Source of the DNA: Saccoglossus kowalevskii
Taxonomy: Eukaryota; Hemichordata; Enteropneusta; Harrimaniidae
Length of the DNA: 32,351 nt
Assembly (NCBI RefSeq): GCF_000003605.2
Contig: NW_003136846.1
Location: forward strand, 62,745 to 95,095
Direction: 5' to 3'
Shown: positions 8,640 through 20,999 of the stretch, piece by piece
Layout of the letters: every line of letters starts with the position of its first letter
Numbering within the stretch: position 1 is the first letter of the stretch
Program-made: the position numbers and the translations under genes
The notes under the pieces: generated by a model
What the model saw: the letters and a program-made list of their open reading frames with translations, nothing else
What the model was told of the DNA's origin: nothing
Database searches by the model: none

Positions 8640-11600
8640 GTAGAACGTTAAACTACAATGATCATGCGAAATATACGTATCTCGGGAATGTAGATGTAGA
8701 TTATAAACACAACACAGTTTACTGGGATTGAATTATTTAGATATTGAGTGTAATTGAGAAAAGTGTACGTGACACTGTCAATTAGACTACGCTAGCTACA
8801 ATGTACAAGATGTATTATGTTTAATATTGTCAAAAATAAGCACGCTCTATAGTGAATATAGCACTAATACAGATGTTCATGAGCTTGAGCTTAGTTCATT
8901 TTAAAATGAGCGTTAATAATAATCGCAAGTTATATTATACATTCTGTCGACACAAGAAGCATTTTCTGTAGATGCTTCCAATGCAGTTCAGGGAAAATAT
9001 AGTTACAGTAAAAGTGTTTTTTTTAGCACTACAGTGACAACTGAAAATTGCAAACAAATGATGAACAAGAGAAGATATTTTGGTCATTTCGTGTTTTGAG
9101 TATTTAATTTTTATATTTAATAATGTAATTGTACTTTGACAAACTAATGTTGCAAAATAACGTAATTAGAATAGCAGCACTAGCACAAGAAATAACACTC
9201 GGCCTGCCATTAAATATAAATGTGATATGTTATTATTATAAATATTAATACTGTTATACAGAAATATTTCAGCTAGTGATAGTATATTCTTTATCTGTTT
9301 TAAACATTTAATTAGCTCACATAGTGGTTCTGTTTCGTTTCACTCGTATACTGGAGTAACTGATTTTGCTTCTCCTCATCACTTTTAATGAATTGATAAA
9401 TGTGAAATGAATAGTGATGTGGTCTTTAAAAATAGAGGATGAATAGCACTATGATTTTATTGACCCTGAAATTAGGGCTTGTCTTTTTATTACGTTTATT
9501 GAACAATATATATCATAAGTGTAGTCGTTAATTGTGTTGTCTTAACGATGTGGATATAACACAGGGTATATAACAATTTAAATTGAATTAAATGCTTTAA
9601 ATGAGATATACCTTATCTGCTTGATTGGTTTATGTTGTTAATTTTGAATAATCAGCTATGTTAATTGAGTGGGTTTAAACATAATCGTGAAGCCATAGCT
9701 ACATGTAGATCTTACTGCTTCGTTTGTTTATACACTATTCTTATTGATAACAAAATAGAATAATATTACAAATTACGACTCAAATTCAACTATTTATACA
9801 GCGATATTCAATGACAGCAAGTAATCTAAAAAGTCACGTGCAGGGTGGCGATAGTAGTATCATTATTGAATAACGTTTTGTAGTAAAGTATCGACACTTT
9901 TCAAACTGTACTCAAGATACATTGCCTAAATGCCAATTTCAAGTGCAGTAATGTCCGCTTTTTGTTGTATTGTTGTGGTGCTCCGTATTCTCTTCCTGCT
10001 ATGATTTGAACGTTTCATACAACAATTATACATGTGGAAAAATTGCACCGTAGTAATGTGGTGAATCACGTTTGATTATGTCGTGGGGGGTGTTTGTACT
10101 CCATCTCTTGTGCCTGAACACAAACATGTGGTCGGTGGACTAAAACATACCGATTAACATAGTCCCATCAAAATAGACATTGCTAATATAAGATCATGAA
10201 CAATCTTTATTAATATGTTTTGATACAATAATTAAATAATAATTCTGGTACAATAATGTAACATCTGATATATTAACAACTATAATTAAATATTTATTAT
10301 ATAAATTTTACTATTCATAAAAGACAAACACAGATATTTGAAAACATGAATTGTGCAAACATTTTGTAGATCAGTTTAATGGGCGGGTAATACTTAGTCA
10401 ACTGTTTTGTTGCGTGCATGTTTTTGTGAATGCTTGCGTATATTTTCCTATGCAAAACGTTCGACAAACATTGATATCTATCTCAAATAGTATTGATTCA
10501 ACGTTGTTGCAGATATCGTGAGTGTGTTGGCTGATATAAATGTCGTTTTACGCTTACGATGTTTATATTAAGAAAACTATTGATTGTAATCATGAATATA
10601 CGAATAAAGTGTACACCATGTTTATGAATTTACACTCCTCTCATCAGTTGTGTATTTCTGTCGGATAGGTATTTTAAGTGTTGTGTGTACCGGAACAAGT
10701 AATTAAGTATCACAAGAATAGTAATGTTGCATGTTTACTGTTTAAATAGTATTACATACCTGTACATTACCTTGATGTATCCAATTCTAATATATGCTCT
10801 CTGTGTTAACTGGTAATCTTGCTCAGGTACATGGTGGCATGACAAATGTGTATCCCTTTACTTTCAATAATGTTGATCTATTCTTACTTACTGGTTAGTG
10901 GTCGCCATGGCAACCATCGTAGTTACGCATCAGTCCAAAAGTTAATCAAAAAGAGACAATAACAATAATCTGAAATAACATACAGTATAATCTTGAGTTT
11001 ATTAACTAGTCATTGCGCATGCGTGTTACCTTTGTTATATTCATAGTATGAACACACATTGGTATGTGTTTTGAATAGGAATTCTTTTCACTTTAATATT
11101 ATCTGACATAGATTTAATTTTCGTAATGCTTAGTTAGTATAAGGTTCTTACGAGAATATCACAAACTATACATGGAGTCAGTACGATGATCGTATTGACC
11201 GACATGTAGCGGGGTCCTTGTGGGTACATGCTTCGCAGTATTTTCTTTGGTAAGCGTATTATTGTTAAGCATATTTTCCTATTGTACCGATAATTTGGTG
11301 CGTTGTAACAAACTGAAATGACGGAGAATATGATGTAATTCCGCACGATCATTTATGCTCGGTGATTTGATTTGATTCGATTATATTCCAGTCATACGGG
11401 GACATTGTTACTGCGTCCGATGTAAACAAAGACATAAGTTTGAATGTGACGTAAATGTAGCAAACATTTCCCAAATTATAAAATTACGCCATGCTCTAGA
11501 ACTGATGAGTGTTTGGTATGAAAGTTATTTTCACGAGTGATACAGTGCACATATAAACCGGATCATGAGTCAAAATTAGATTCATACTCCACGCACGTAC

Positions 11601-13770
11601 GTTATTAAGGCGAATGGAGCGTCCATCAGCGTAATTATTCGGACCAGTGAGTCAATCCTAATCATGACCAGTGTACACAGAAGACAATACTCTTTAAAAG
11701 CAAGCATTCCCGGTATGACATCAACGAAATACGCAAGGGATACATCGATAAAGTAAATGCGACACTGATTGTAAAGAGTTATCTGCACGCACTGTTTTTT
11801 TATCGAAGGCGACTTGTAAAAGAAAACGGTGATATATGGAAATTACATGAACGAGTCGTCGTTTATCTATGTGAAATGGATTTGGTTCACCATCCCATTA
11901 GGAACGAAGCGTGTTGTGCAAAAGGGTAACGTTTTACTGAACTGAAAATAATGGCGTATGGATTCTCATTTTCGATACAATTATTTCATGTGTCATCAAT
12001 GAACCATTTATTCTATTATCACCTGAATACATGTAAAGGCAAGCATGAAAGCACAACTGAATATTTCTAACATGTTGTTTATCGTTATTGCCAACTGATC
12101 CATGCACACGTTTGAATGATCGTTGATAATATAACACATTTTGTCTTTGTTTCGTTTTGTATTAGCGAAATATTATATGTAAACTATCTTGACTTTCCAT
12201 ATTCATATTTTTATAGGCGGGTGTATTCTCTTACTGGACGCGTACGCTGTGAAATTTGTACTAAATTACCACACTTTGGAAATGGTATCATTCTCTCATG
12301 ATTTCATCATGAAAGTTTATACCTTTAATGGAAAGTCTTTTTTGTCGTAATTGAAATGTATACATTGTCTTAAAAGTACACAGACCTACATAACAACAAA
12401 ATATAATTACCTAAGCGTTGATTATTGGAATATCAGTGCATAGGTATTTTAACAGTATAGCGTCAATTGTGCTGTTAAATGTGTAATGACTGTATAGAAA
12501 CTCAACCCACCAAGTTCCTCACTTGTATAGTAATGTATTACGGTTAAATTCACTGTCTACCTATGCTTGTATTTGTAGTATCTGCTTCTGTTTTCGTTGA
12601 CTTGTTATGATGTAATAAATTTTACACTTGGACCTACAATTGGGTGTGGTGTAATGCATATAAACTCGACATGCACTGTCCGTATTGTAATTCTCAAATA
12701 GTTTACTCCGTCAAAGTCGTATCTGTGTACGTGCCCACAGACAGCAATACATTACATTAATGGCGCCGTGAACACCACGCAAAATGTGTGAACAAAGGTA
12801 GGACGACCCAACTGAGCCTCATCTGTTGCCGATCCGCTCCGCTAAGATTGTCCTTAAAATCACTTTTGTGTTTGTCTGTGTTTTCCGGTGTTTCACGCAT
12901 TAATTCTTCTGTGATTTTTGACTTGGCTCAAACTTGGCAGGTGGGTCACACCTTCACCCTAGTTATTAGGAAAAATCTGAAAGAAAATTGGCCAACCGTT
13001 GCCATAGACATGTATTTAGTGGTAGTTCATATTGACACATAACACGTTACTGAAATGCGTGAAATAGTAGTTATTGGGTGTATTCAAACTAAAATAATAT
13101 GTTGCTTATGAAATATCATGTATAGTGAGTAAGCAGCTGAAATATATAACATTGTATAATATATATATATAATATCGCCCAACCCTTTAACGGCTGTTTC
13201 TGTGGGCGTTCTACACATACAAGTACTACTCTGTATGTGTTGTGTACACCAAATAATATCCCTTGGATGTGTACAATCGGTAAAGCATCCTTTCATCGTC
13301 GAGATTTACTATTCCGAAAGGTGGATAAATTCGGTTATTTGTCAGAAATAATCAACCGTAAACGGAATACTGAATGGTGTAGAGACAATAGACGATAAAT
13401 TGTATCCGGAACACATATTGTCCTTAAATTGTAATGGTCGCTATTAGTTAATGTATGCTTGATGAACTGCCTTTTAGGCATATTAGTTTATACAATGTAT
13501 GAAATGTGTGACAGGGGCTGAGTAGTTAATGAAAAGAATTGACAGATTATGTCGGAGAGTGCACAAAATACAGTCAATAATAGTGAATCGTTCACTGCTC
13601 TTTTGCATATATTATTCGATATATTAAGTTTCCTTTAGGAGCGAGAAAAAAAAAACGTTGAGTTAACAAGTAAATAGAGTCTCAGTAAATGCAGTATCAC
13701 AGCCATTTTCGTTTTTAAATTGTTGTGACTGTATTGTAGACAAAATACTAAATGGCATATTGCCGAACAT
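8640..13770. other. 5 kb gene-poor AT-rich region
   Basis: No gene is recognised. Short ORFs (11134-11352, 11582-11788 and 11934-12137 minus; 12116-12301 and 12788-13042 plus) have no domain, signal or splice context. A plus-strand frame from about 11651 to 11929 stays open for over 90 codons without an ATG near its start and shows no family. The segment about 12760-12900 is richer in G+C and may be an old repeat. Around 13155-13175 is a TA-rich simple sequence. Confidence 0.4.
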
Positions 13771-13774
13771 AACG

Positions 13775-13808
13775 CTACACTACACTACACTACACTACTA
13801 ATACACTA
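13775..13808. repeat. (CTACA)n microsatellite
   Basis: About five uninterrupted pentamer copies are followed by a degenerate copy (ACTAATACACTAC). Simple tandem repeat with no further meaning visible. Confidence 0.8.
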
Positions 13809-13954
13809 CATGGGATTAGTAGATGTTTTCAGGAAGTTAAATTGATAGCATTAATTTTCAGACGATATTAAACCATATATCTTAAGAAATCATAAATTCC
13901 AGACTCACTACATATATCTTGATTGCATTTGATTGAAACATTCCTCGTAAATTA

Positions 13955-14280
13955 CCTATTATTGAATAGTTAAATCGCTTTATGTAAGTTAACCTATTAT
14001 TTAATAGTTAAATTTCTATATGTAAATTAACCTATTATTTAATAGTTAAATTTCTATATGTAAATTAACATATTATTGAATAGTTACATTGCTAATATGC
14101 TAATATTATTGAATAATTACTTTTCTATATGTAAATTAACCTATTTTTGAATAATTAAATCGCTTTATGTAAATTAACATATTGAATAATTAAATCGCTT
14201 AATGTAAATTAACCTATTATTGAATAGTTAAATTTCGATATGTAAAATAACCTATTATTGAATAATTAAATCGCTTTTAT
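13955..14280. repeat. 38-bp minisatellite, left part (about 9 units)
   Basis: Units begin with CCTATTATTGAATAGTTAAA or a variant and run through a TATATGTAAATTAA-type end. Unit starts at 13955, 13993, 14031, 14069, about 14101, 14140, 14178, 14213 and 14251 give a 38-base period, with three shorter units. The last unit breaks off after AAATCGCTTTT, where the retrotransposon begins. It is not a CRISPR array: the whole unit repeats and there are no unique spacers. Confidence 0.9.
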
Positions 14281-15117
14281 TTACATTTTGAAGATCAAGA
14301 AATCGAGTCTGCTAAACGAGTACTATACTCCTTGTGTGAAAACACTATTCGTTCTAGTCGCTATATTGAACGTCAAGGACAGCACAAGAAACAAAATAAT
14401 TTGCAAGATATATTAACGATGCTTCATAAAGCTGACGGGAATGATTTACCCTGCTTTGTTGCAAAAAATCTGGCAAACCTGCCTCCTATTGACTTTACAC
14501 ACGTTGATGTATAAGTAATTATGCAGGACATTAAGTTATTACGTGCAGAGTTAAAACAACTAAAAGATGCGATTCCATTGAGTCTGGCGTGTGATGACAG
14601 CGTTGTAAAGTTAGAAAAAGAAGTTGGTGCACTCCGTGACGAGAAAGCCCTTTTAAAACTAAATTGTCGCTGTGACAACGAAAAGCCGTTAAGAGATTGC
14701 ATCACGACGCTTGAGCTTTCTAAGATGAATGTGGTTACAACTCCCGTCGATAATGGATACGATTCTCTATTACGTAACAGTTTAAGTGACTCTATTGATG
14801 CAGTAACTGGGGCTAATCCTTGTGATCAACAGGCAAGTACACCTGCTCGTACCAGTATTCAAACCAAGAAGAAATCGATATCTTATGCTAATGCTAATAA
14901 TAAAGCTTACACGGTAGATGGGACAAATGAAGTATCAAAACCAAGTTTTGAAGTACGTGGACAAGGTATACGAGTCACCCCACGAATGAACTCTGTCGAC
15001 AGTATGAACGGTTTTACCACTGTGGAAAGACGAAGCCGGAAACGCTCCCAGGCAACAATCGAAAAATGCCAGAGACTGCTCCCAATTGAAAGTTCGAATC
15101 TTACGCATCCTTTGTGA
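14281..15117 (+). pseudogene. LINE ORF1 (coiled-coil protein), one in-frame stop
   Basis: One reading frame runs from the element's left edge to TGA at 15115-15117, broken only by TAA at 14512-14514. The first half carries DLPCFVAKNLANLPPIDF. After the stop, LLRAELKQLKD and VVKLEKEVGALRDEKALLKL suggest a coiled coil, followed by a polar, Ser/Thr/Asn-rich and finally basic C-terminal part (RRSRKRS). This is the usual build of an RNA-binding ORF1 protein. ORF1 families are poorly conserved, so the assignment rests mainly on its place just upstream of the endonuclease. Confidence 0.7.
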
Positions 15118-15198
15118 TTACCGTACCACATAACTCTATTCACAAAGTCTTTACGCCCTCTTCATGGCCTGCTTAATTAAGATGATGAATAACAACTT

Positions 15199-17930
15199 AA
15201 CTATCACTTCATATATATATCTGTGGCGGTGCCAAACCATTTGTTGAAAACGTCAAAGATCTATGTTCTAACTGTGATATATGTCTACTACAGGAGCACT
15301 GGCTCACACAATCTGAGCTTGAATATTTAACTAAAATTAGTGAAGATGTCTACGCTGTTGGAGAATCTGTCATAGATGAGGAATCGGGAATACATGTTGG
15401 GCGCCCGTACAGAGGTGTGGCAGTACTGTGAAGGAAAACACTTGGACTCACAGAAATTAAACGTTACAATGATTCTCGGTTACTAGGATTAGAAATAGAG
15501 AATATGGATAGTATGTTGACTATTATTATTGTGTATATGCCTACTGACAGTGGGGACAATTACCATGGATACATTGAATATCTACACAGGTGGTTGTATT
15601 GATGACACAGTTTCTAACTGTGTACTCGTCGTTGGGGATTGGAATGCTAAAGTTAATTTAAAGTTCGGTAAAGAATGTTATTTTTTCTGCACAGAAAACA
15701 GTCTCAAATGTTCATGAAACGACGTTGTCTTTTGGCGCACTAAAAATAACTTCACGTATTACAGTGAGGCTCACCATACCACGTCTTCTGCTCATGAATC
15801 TATTAGTAACGTAAAAATACTGCACGATTACATTGGATCGGATCATTTCCCACCGAGTATTACATGCAACTGTGATTATCTACCAAATTATGAATATTTA
15901 ATTGATACACCGTTAAAGCCTCGTATAGACTGGTCTAGTGCAAGTAAGTCTGCTATTCACAAATATGTACAACAGACGGAAGTTATGCTGTCCTGCATTT
16001 CTATACCTCATGATGTGTTATCCTGTCGTGATTCTGCTTGCCTTGATGCAAACATCGATTGGCAATTGATAAATTATATGATGAAATTGTTAATGTTTTG
16101 AAACAGGCGGCTATTAATTGAATACAATCAAAGGCACCAATTAAATCCAAGTGTGTACCAGGATGGAATGATTATGTAAAAGATCATCACACAATTGCTT
16201 GCGATGCTTTTCTGTTATGGAGTAACAATGGAGGACCTAGGCAAGGTCCATTGTCTGATTTAATGCGTAAAACACGAGCTAAATTTAAATATGTTTTGCG
16301 ATTCTGTAAAGATAACGAAAGCAATATGAGAGCTGATGCTCTTGCTAGTAGTCATCTTGATAAAATGTTTTGGGAAAACGTGGGTAAGCAAAATAAGTCT
16401 TCACAATATTCACTATCAATTAATAGGTTGTAATGGCCACAAGAATAATGCTAATATGTGGGGAAAACATTATGCAAATCTACTATCATGTGTATCGGAC
16501 AACAAGGACGAACAATATGTAAGAAGCAAACTTCGGAATGTCAATTCATCACAGGACATGGTTGTACGTCCAACGGAGATCCTATGTAGCATACAAGAAC
16601 TTGCTGTTGGAATATCGACTGGTCCCGATTGCATTTCTGCCGAGCATATTAACATGCACATGGCAGTGTTCTCATATTGTTTTCATTATTATTCATCGCG
16701 GCGCATTTTCACGGCTATTTACCGCCTAATATATTAGAAACTAAGTTGGTGCCGATTGTGAAAATACAAATTGTGATATTACTGGCGCTGAAAATTATCG
16801 TCCCATTGCTACTGATACTGCTATNNNNNNNNNNNNNNNNNNNNNNNNNNNNNNNNNNNNNNNNNNNNNNNNNNNNNNNNNNNNNNNNNNNNNNNNNNNN
16901 NNNNNNNNNNNNNNNNNNNNNNNNNNNNNNNNNNNNNNNNNNNNNNNNNNNNNNNNNNNNNNNNNNNNNNNNNNNNNNNNNNNNNNNNNNNNNNNNNNNN
17001 NNNNNNNNNNNNNNNNNNNNNNNNNNNNNNNNNNNNNNNNNNNNNNNNNNNNNNNNNNNNNNNNNNNNNNNNNNNNNNNNNNNNNNNNNNNNNNNNNNNN
17101 NNNNNNNNNNNNNNNNNNNNNNNNNNNNNNNNNNNNNNNNNNNNNNNNNNNNNNNNNNNNNNNNNNNNNNNNNNNNNNNNNNNNNNNNNNNNNNNNNNNN
17201 NNNNNNNNNNNNNNNNNNNNNNNNNNNNNNNNNNNNNNNNNNNNNNNNNNNNNNNNNNNNNNNNNNNNNNNNNNNNNNNNNNNNNNNNNNNNNNNNNNNN
17301 NNNNNNNNNNNNNNNNNNNNNNNNNNNGCATAGAGGCGTTCCAATGTTTATTATGAGAATTATTATGTATTGGTATCGTAATCAACAGTTTAAAGTACGA
17401 TGGGGATCTACTTTCTCAAAAAGTGTTCATACTTTAAATGGTGTTATGCAAAGCGGTATTCTATCACCACACCTGTTTACTGTTAAATAACGCGTCAAAT
17501 GAAGTCTTTTTATGCAAGAGCCATCTATTTGGTACGTAATTTTGATAAGTGTTTTGTTCCATTTAAGTTGACTCTATTTAAAACTTTCTGTACAACGGTG
17601 TATTGTTCGTATTTATTGACTGCATTTTCCAAAGCTAATCTAAATCTTGTGCGGGTTGCTTATAACAACGCTTTCTGCGTTGTATTTTATGTCAGTCGTA
17701 ACTTGAGTATTTCTGATTTTAAATGGCGTCCCCTACTTTTTTAAGTATTCTGCCCAAGCTGGCTTTTACACAAGATTGTCTGTTAATGAGAATTGTTTAA
17801 TTGTGGCAGCCATGTCTATTGGCATGTTGAGGGAGAGCAACTATTGGAAAAGATTTTTTTCTGATATTTATAAGGCACCCTATTCTAATTTCTGTTTTGC
17901 TGTTGTGTTTTTTGTAAATTCCAACTTTTT
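15199..17930 (+). pseudogene. LINE ORF2: endonuclease plus reverse transcriptase, heavily degraded
   Basis: Endonuclease landmarks survive in shifting frames: ICGGAKPF (15219 on), catalytic QEHWL (15291-15305), GRPYRGVAVL followed by a TGA (15429-15431) where Trp is usual, VYMPTDSGDNYH, GDWNA (15634-15648) and SDH (15838-15846). The linker contains FWENVGKQNK, and GPDCISAEHI at about 16620-16650. RT motifs include HGYLP..., LVPIVK and NYRPIA (about 16793-16810). After the gap come YWYRNQQFKVRWG and NGVMQSGILSP (17437-17469). The sequence then jumps near 17485-17499 directly to a thumb-side segment (FYARAIYLVRNFD), so the YxDD catalytic segment is missing. Motif A would lie in the gap. Homology continues to about 17930 (VNENCLIVAAMSIG). 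Confidence 0.85.
16825..17327. other. assembly gap (503 N)
   Basis: A run of unknown bases inside the LINE reverse transcriptase. ORFs translated across it (16677-17385, both strands) are artefacts. The real length is unknown; by family comparison the RT palm up to the end of motif A should lie here. Confidence 0.99.
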
Positions 17931-17958
17931 GTTATGAGCTGGTTCTCGAAATAAAAGC

Positions 17959-17968
17959 TATTATTATG

Positions 17969-18015
<47 letters not shown>
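17959..18015. repeat. (ATT)n tail of the LINE
   Basis: About 18 ATT triplets with one early G interruption, directly after AATAAAAGCT. This is the 3' simple-repeat tail of the retrotransposon and fixes its right end. Confidence 0.9.
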
Positions 18016-18016
<1 letters not shown>

Positions 18017-18105
18017 GAATGGGTAAATTTCTATATGTAAATTAACCTATTATTTAATAGTAAAATTCCTATATGTATATTAACCATTTTATTGAATAAT
18101 TACAT
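18016..18105. repeat. 38-bp minisatellite, right part (about 2.5 units)
   Basis: Sequence after the ATT tail returns to the same unit (GGTAAATTTCTATATGTAAA, then CCTATTATTTAATAG) and decays after TTGAATAATTACATACC. It is the displaced remainder of the array left of the LINE. Confidence 0.88.
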
Positions 18106-20520
18106 ACCTATAAATATATAGTTATAGGCAGTCACAATTTCAATTTATTTACAGGGGTACCTTTCTGTTTGATTTCATAGTATTAAATATTATTTAATAT
18201 GCTCGCTCCTCACTGCTTACATCCCCTTTTCTGCGTGTTCTTTTTTATTTGTTATCCGGCGAACGTGTCAGTGTGTGTCAGGAGAAACACGAGAAATTTG
18301 CACCATCCCATGCAATGTCTGTTAGAAGCCTAATTATCCATCCATCCATTAATTGCAGTCTTCAGAATAACTTCGTTAGAGACGTACTTATCACGTTCCA
18401 ATTTTAGAATGTCAGAAATTAAATAATAGTTTTATTTAGATAAAAATTCAAAGTGTGCATTAACAGTCGTGGGGAACTTTACGAAATACTTCACAAGAGT
18501 AAGCGAGAGTGTATGTCATTCACAACAATACTCTTTCAGTGAGCTGTTGGTTTGCAAAAAAGAAATCTGCTTCTACAACATCGTTGTTAATTGTTCCACT
18601 ACAACAACTAAATCAATGTAACAACGTATGATATATGGAATATTAATCGGTAAATTTGTGATATCGTGTTAATTCACTAGTGACCTTGGTATTTCGACAA
18701 TCTTTTAAATGAAAACATAATTTCTCGTAATATAACTAAGAAACCAATACACGAACTTTAATTGGTAATTTATACTGTATGTCTATCCTTATATTTGATA
18801 ATAAAAAAAGACAAATTTAAAAATATTTTGTTGTAGACTACTCGTCATGTATACAAAGAACTTAGATTGGACTGGGCTGGTTATAATATCTTTTTCGAAG
18901 GACGAAGTTTGACACACAAACAGACGAGTTTCTGATTGACGTGATGCAGAATGAATACTTCCGTACTAGTATTAATAAAGAGAAATATTCAAATTGACTG
19001 AATGTCGAATATTACTTGAACAATCTTTTATTGAATAACTAACTAAGTGTTATGAAATCGACTGAAATGTGATTGCAGCGTGACCTTCAGAGAACTGTTA
19101 ATGGTTCAATGGGAAAACACTAATTGGATAACACGGTTTTGTTAGTTTGGATGATTTGCTAGCAGCATGAGATACAAGTACGTAATCTGCTTGCAAGTCG
19201 AGTTGTGCCACATAATTGTCGTTTGAAGTATGTGACTCGCATAAACAGTTTTCAGGTTGAAAAACGACAATCAAGTTCATCAATTTACTACATAATAGTT
19301 TATTGGATTATATTATTCCTGTAATTTACATAGTAATAAATAAATACTATAGTAGTCTACTCACCTTTAATAAAAAAAACATTGGTTTGACTAACGTATG
19401 TGGAAACACAAAAAATCTAATCATCTAATCGCACATTTTACTACCTCTGAAAATAAAACCACCAAAAGGAATGATTGATTTAATAATGAATAACCTTGGG
19501 ACTTCTAGTAATACTGATTAAAAATGTCTTCCTGTTGAAGTCAAGCATGCCCACTGACAGTAAATGAAACTGGCAGTACATGACACCGAGAACTAGGTCC
19601 GTTGTTTATCTTACCCTAACGTCAATAACATGGTACATGTAGTATTAATTAAATGAATATTTCTTGCAATAATGTGTTGTTTACAAAATTATTAATTAAT
19701 TCAAATTAAAAAGAAATTTCAACGGAAAAACCCATTAACACAACTGGAAAAAATAAACAATGCATAAAAAAACATACAAATACAAGAATAAGCAGATATA
19801 CATCAAAATACCAAAGTAACAATAAAATTGAAAATGAAAGAAGAAAAAAATATCAATATTACATATAAATGAAATGTCATTAAATGTCATACACCTTAAA
19901 AGTGACGAAAAATGGTTTGCGTCTCCAATATCTATTTGGAACATAAAAGACAGACAAGATACAAAGAAATAATTATATGCCAAACTCTGGTTTTCTTGGT
20001 ATTGAATCTGTATTAATATGTCTATCACATGACAATTTGTTAAATTCAATTATGTATGTGCATGTTAAGGTGCGCTTTTTCAAAGAATCATGACACGTAC
20101 AAACATTGACACACGCCATGAGCATCACTAATTACTCAGTCTTCAGCAAGGAATCTACATTACAAAATAAATATTTCTTTTTGTTTTTGGTTTAGTCAAG
20201 ACACGTGAATACGTCAATACCGCTAATACTTAATAAATAGCCTAGGTGAGATACGATTCACGACTTTTACCACGACAAAAATGAGAAAGATTTGCCATGG
20301 ACATGATAGTTTTAATATTCATGTTTTCAATCAAATAGATCAGTTAGAAGCTATACCTGCTGTGGTTGACTGACATGTAAATTCGCACATTACTTTTACA
20401 ATGTACAGTGTACTCCAGAATCCAAATAAGCTGGTTGGCGGTATAGTTTGAATTCATTTGCATAGACATATAGCATTTATATTTAAAAAAATGTTTCACG
20501 TCACAATTTATTTACACACT
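18106..20520. other. gene-poor AT-rich interval
   Basis: No gene or repeat is recognised. ORFs at 19098-19283 and 19735-20049 (minus) are low-complexity or domainless; the latter is A-rich on the plus strand. Confidence 0.4.
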
Positions 20521-20526
20521 TTCTGT

Positions 20527-20979
20527 CTACAAATAACCATCTTTTGAAACAAAGAAATGAATATTATAATTTGCAGTCATTGAATTCAGCATCAATATTT
20601 TACGCAATGTTCTGTTCGATTTATAAAGCAAGCACAACAAATGCTGGCTGATAATGTACAAAATAAAACAACCCGCAAATTTGTTTTTATTTTTTGCATC
20701 ATTAGGTACCCGTGCCGACAGACGGTACGATTGATGTACACATATACGAACAGCGAAGTTCTGTTTTGCACGCAGTTGCTTTGAAATGGAAGAAAAAATA
20801 CTAACAACTTTTTCGGCAGCCATGTTGGATGTTTTACCGTTTTCCGAATTCAGTACATACACATAAATAAGGCACTGTTCACCTGTGCAACGTGGATGAT
20901 GAATCGATACAGCGCCAACAACGACGGGTGGCCGCCGGCGTCCGACCAAGGTGGGGCAAGCGGTCAACAGAGTTTTCAT
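20527..20979 (-). CDS. possible first exon(s) of an unidentified minus-strand gene
   Basis: The frame opens with ATG at 20979 (MKTLLTACPTLVGRRRPP) in a locally GC-rich stretch (20880-20970) that stands out from its AT-rich surroundings. It contains a second good start at 20823 (AACATGGCTGCC). The plus-strand string GGCAGCCATGTTG there resembles a YY1 start-site motif. The second product begins MAAEKVVSIFSSISKQLRAK and is rich in Arg, Lys and Ser with no acidic residue for about 30 residues, which would suit a mitochondrial presequence. A donor-like CACAG|GTGAAC lies at about 20890. After about residue 95 the translation looks like intron. No downstream exon was recognised, so this is a candidate only. 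Confidence 0.3.
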   Translation of the reverse strand: MKTLLTACPTLVGRRRPPVVVGAVSIHHPRCTGEQCLIYVYVLNSENGKTSNMAAEKVVSIFSSISKQLRAKQNFAVRICVHQSYRLSARVPNDAKNKNKFAGCFILYIISQHLLCLLYKSNRTLRKILMLNSMTANYNIHFFVSKDGYL

Positions 20980-20999
20980 GCTGCAAATTCACCGAACGT

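Larger units (their letters stand above)
14281..18015 (+). mobile_element. degenerate non-LTR (LINE) retrotransposon inserted in the minisatellite
   Basis: The element reads left to right as ORF1, an apurinic-type endonuclease, a reverse transcriptase, a C-terminal segment and a 3' tail ending in AATAAAAGCTATTATTATG and then (ATT)n. Minisatellite units abut both sides, so the ends are visible as the points where the array stops and restarts. The array makes a target-site duplication impossible to define. ORF1 is open at its left edge, so the element is probably 5'-truncated. Stops, frameshifts, an internal deletion and an assembly gap make it inactive. The clade is uncertain; the GILSP-type RT and ATT tail fit CR1/L2-like invertebrate elements, by memory only. 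Confidence 0.88.

Noticed and set aside
11582-11929. Open frames on both strands, 68 codons minus and over 90 codons plus
   Set aside because: No start context, no domain, no splice signals; within the range expected by chance for this window.
13955-14280. Possible CRISPR-like array
   Set aside because: The entire 38-base unit repeats with drift and no unique spacers; it is a eukaryotic minisatellite.
16677-17385. Long ORFs of about 200 codons on both strands
   Set aside because: They are read through the 503-base run of N and are artefacts of the gap.
19735-20049. 104-codon minus ORF rich in Phe, Ile and Tyr
   Set aside because: Product of A-rich plus-strand sequence; low complexity and no family.
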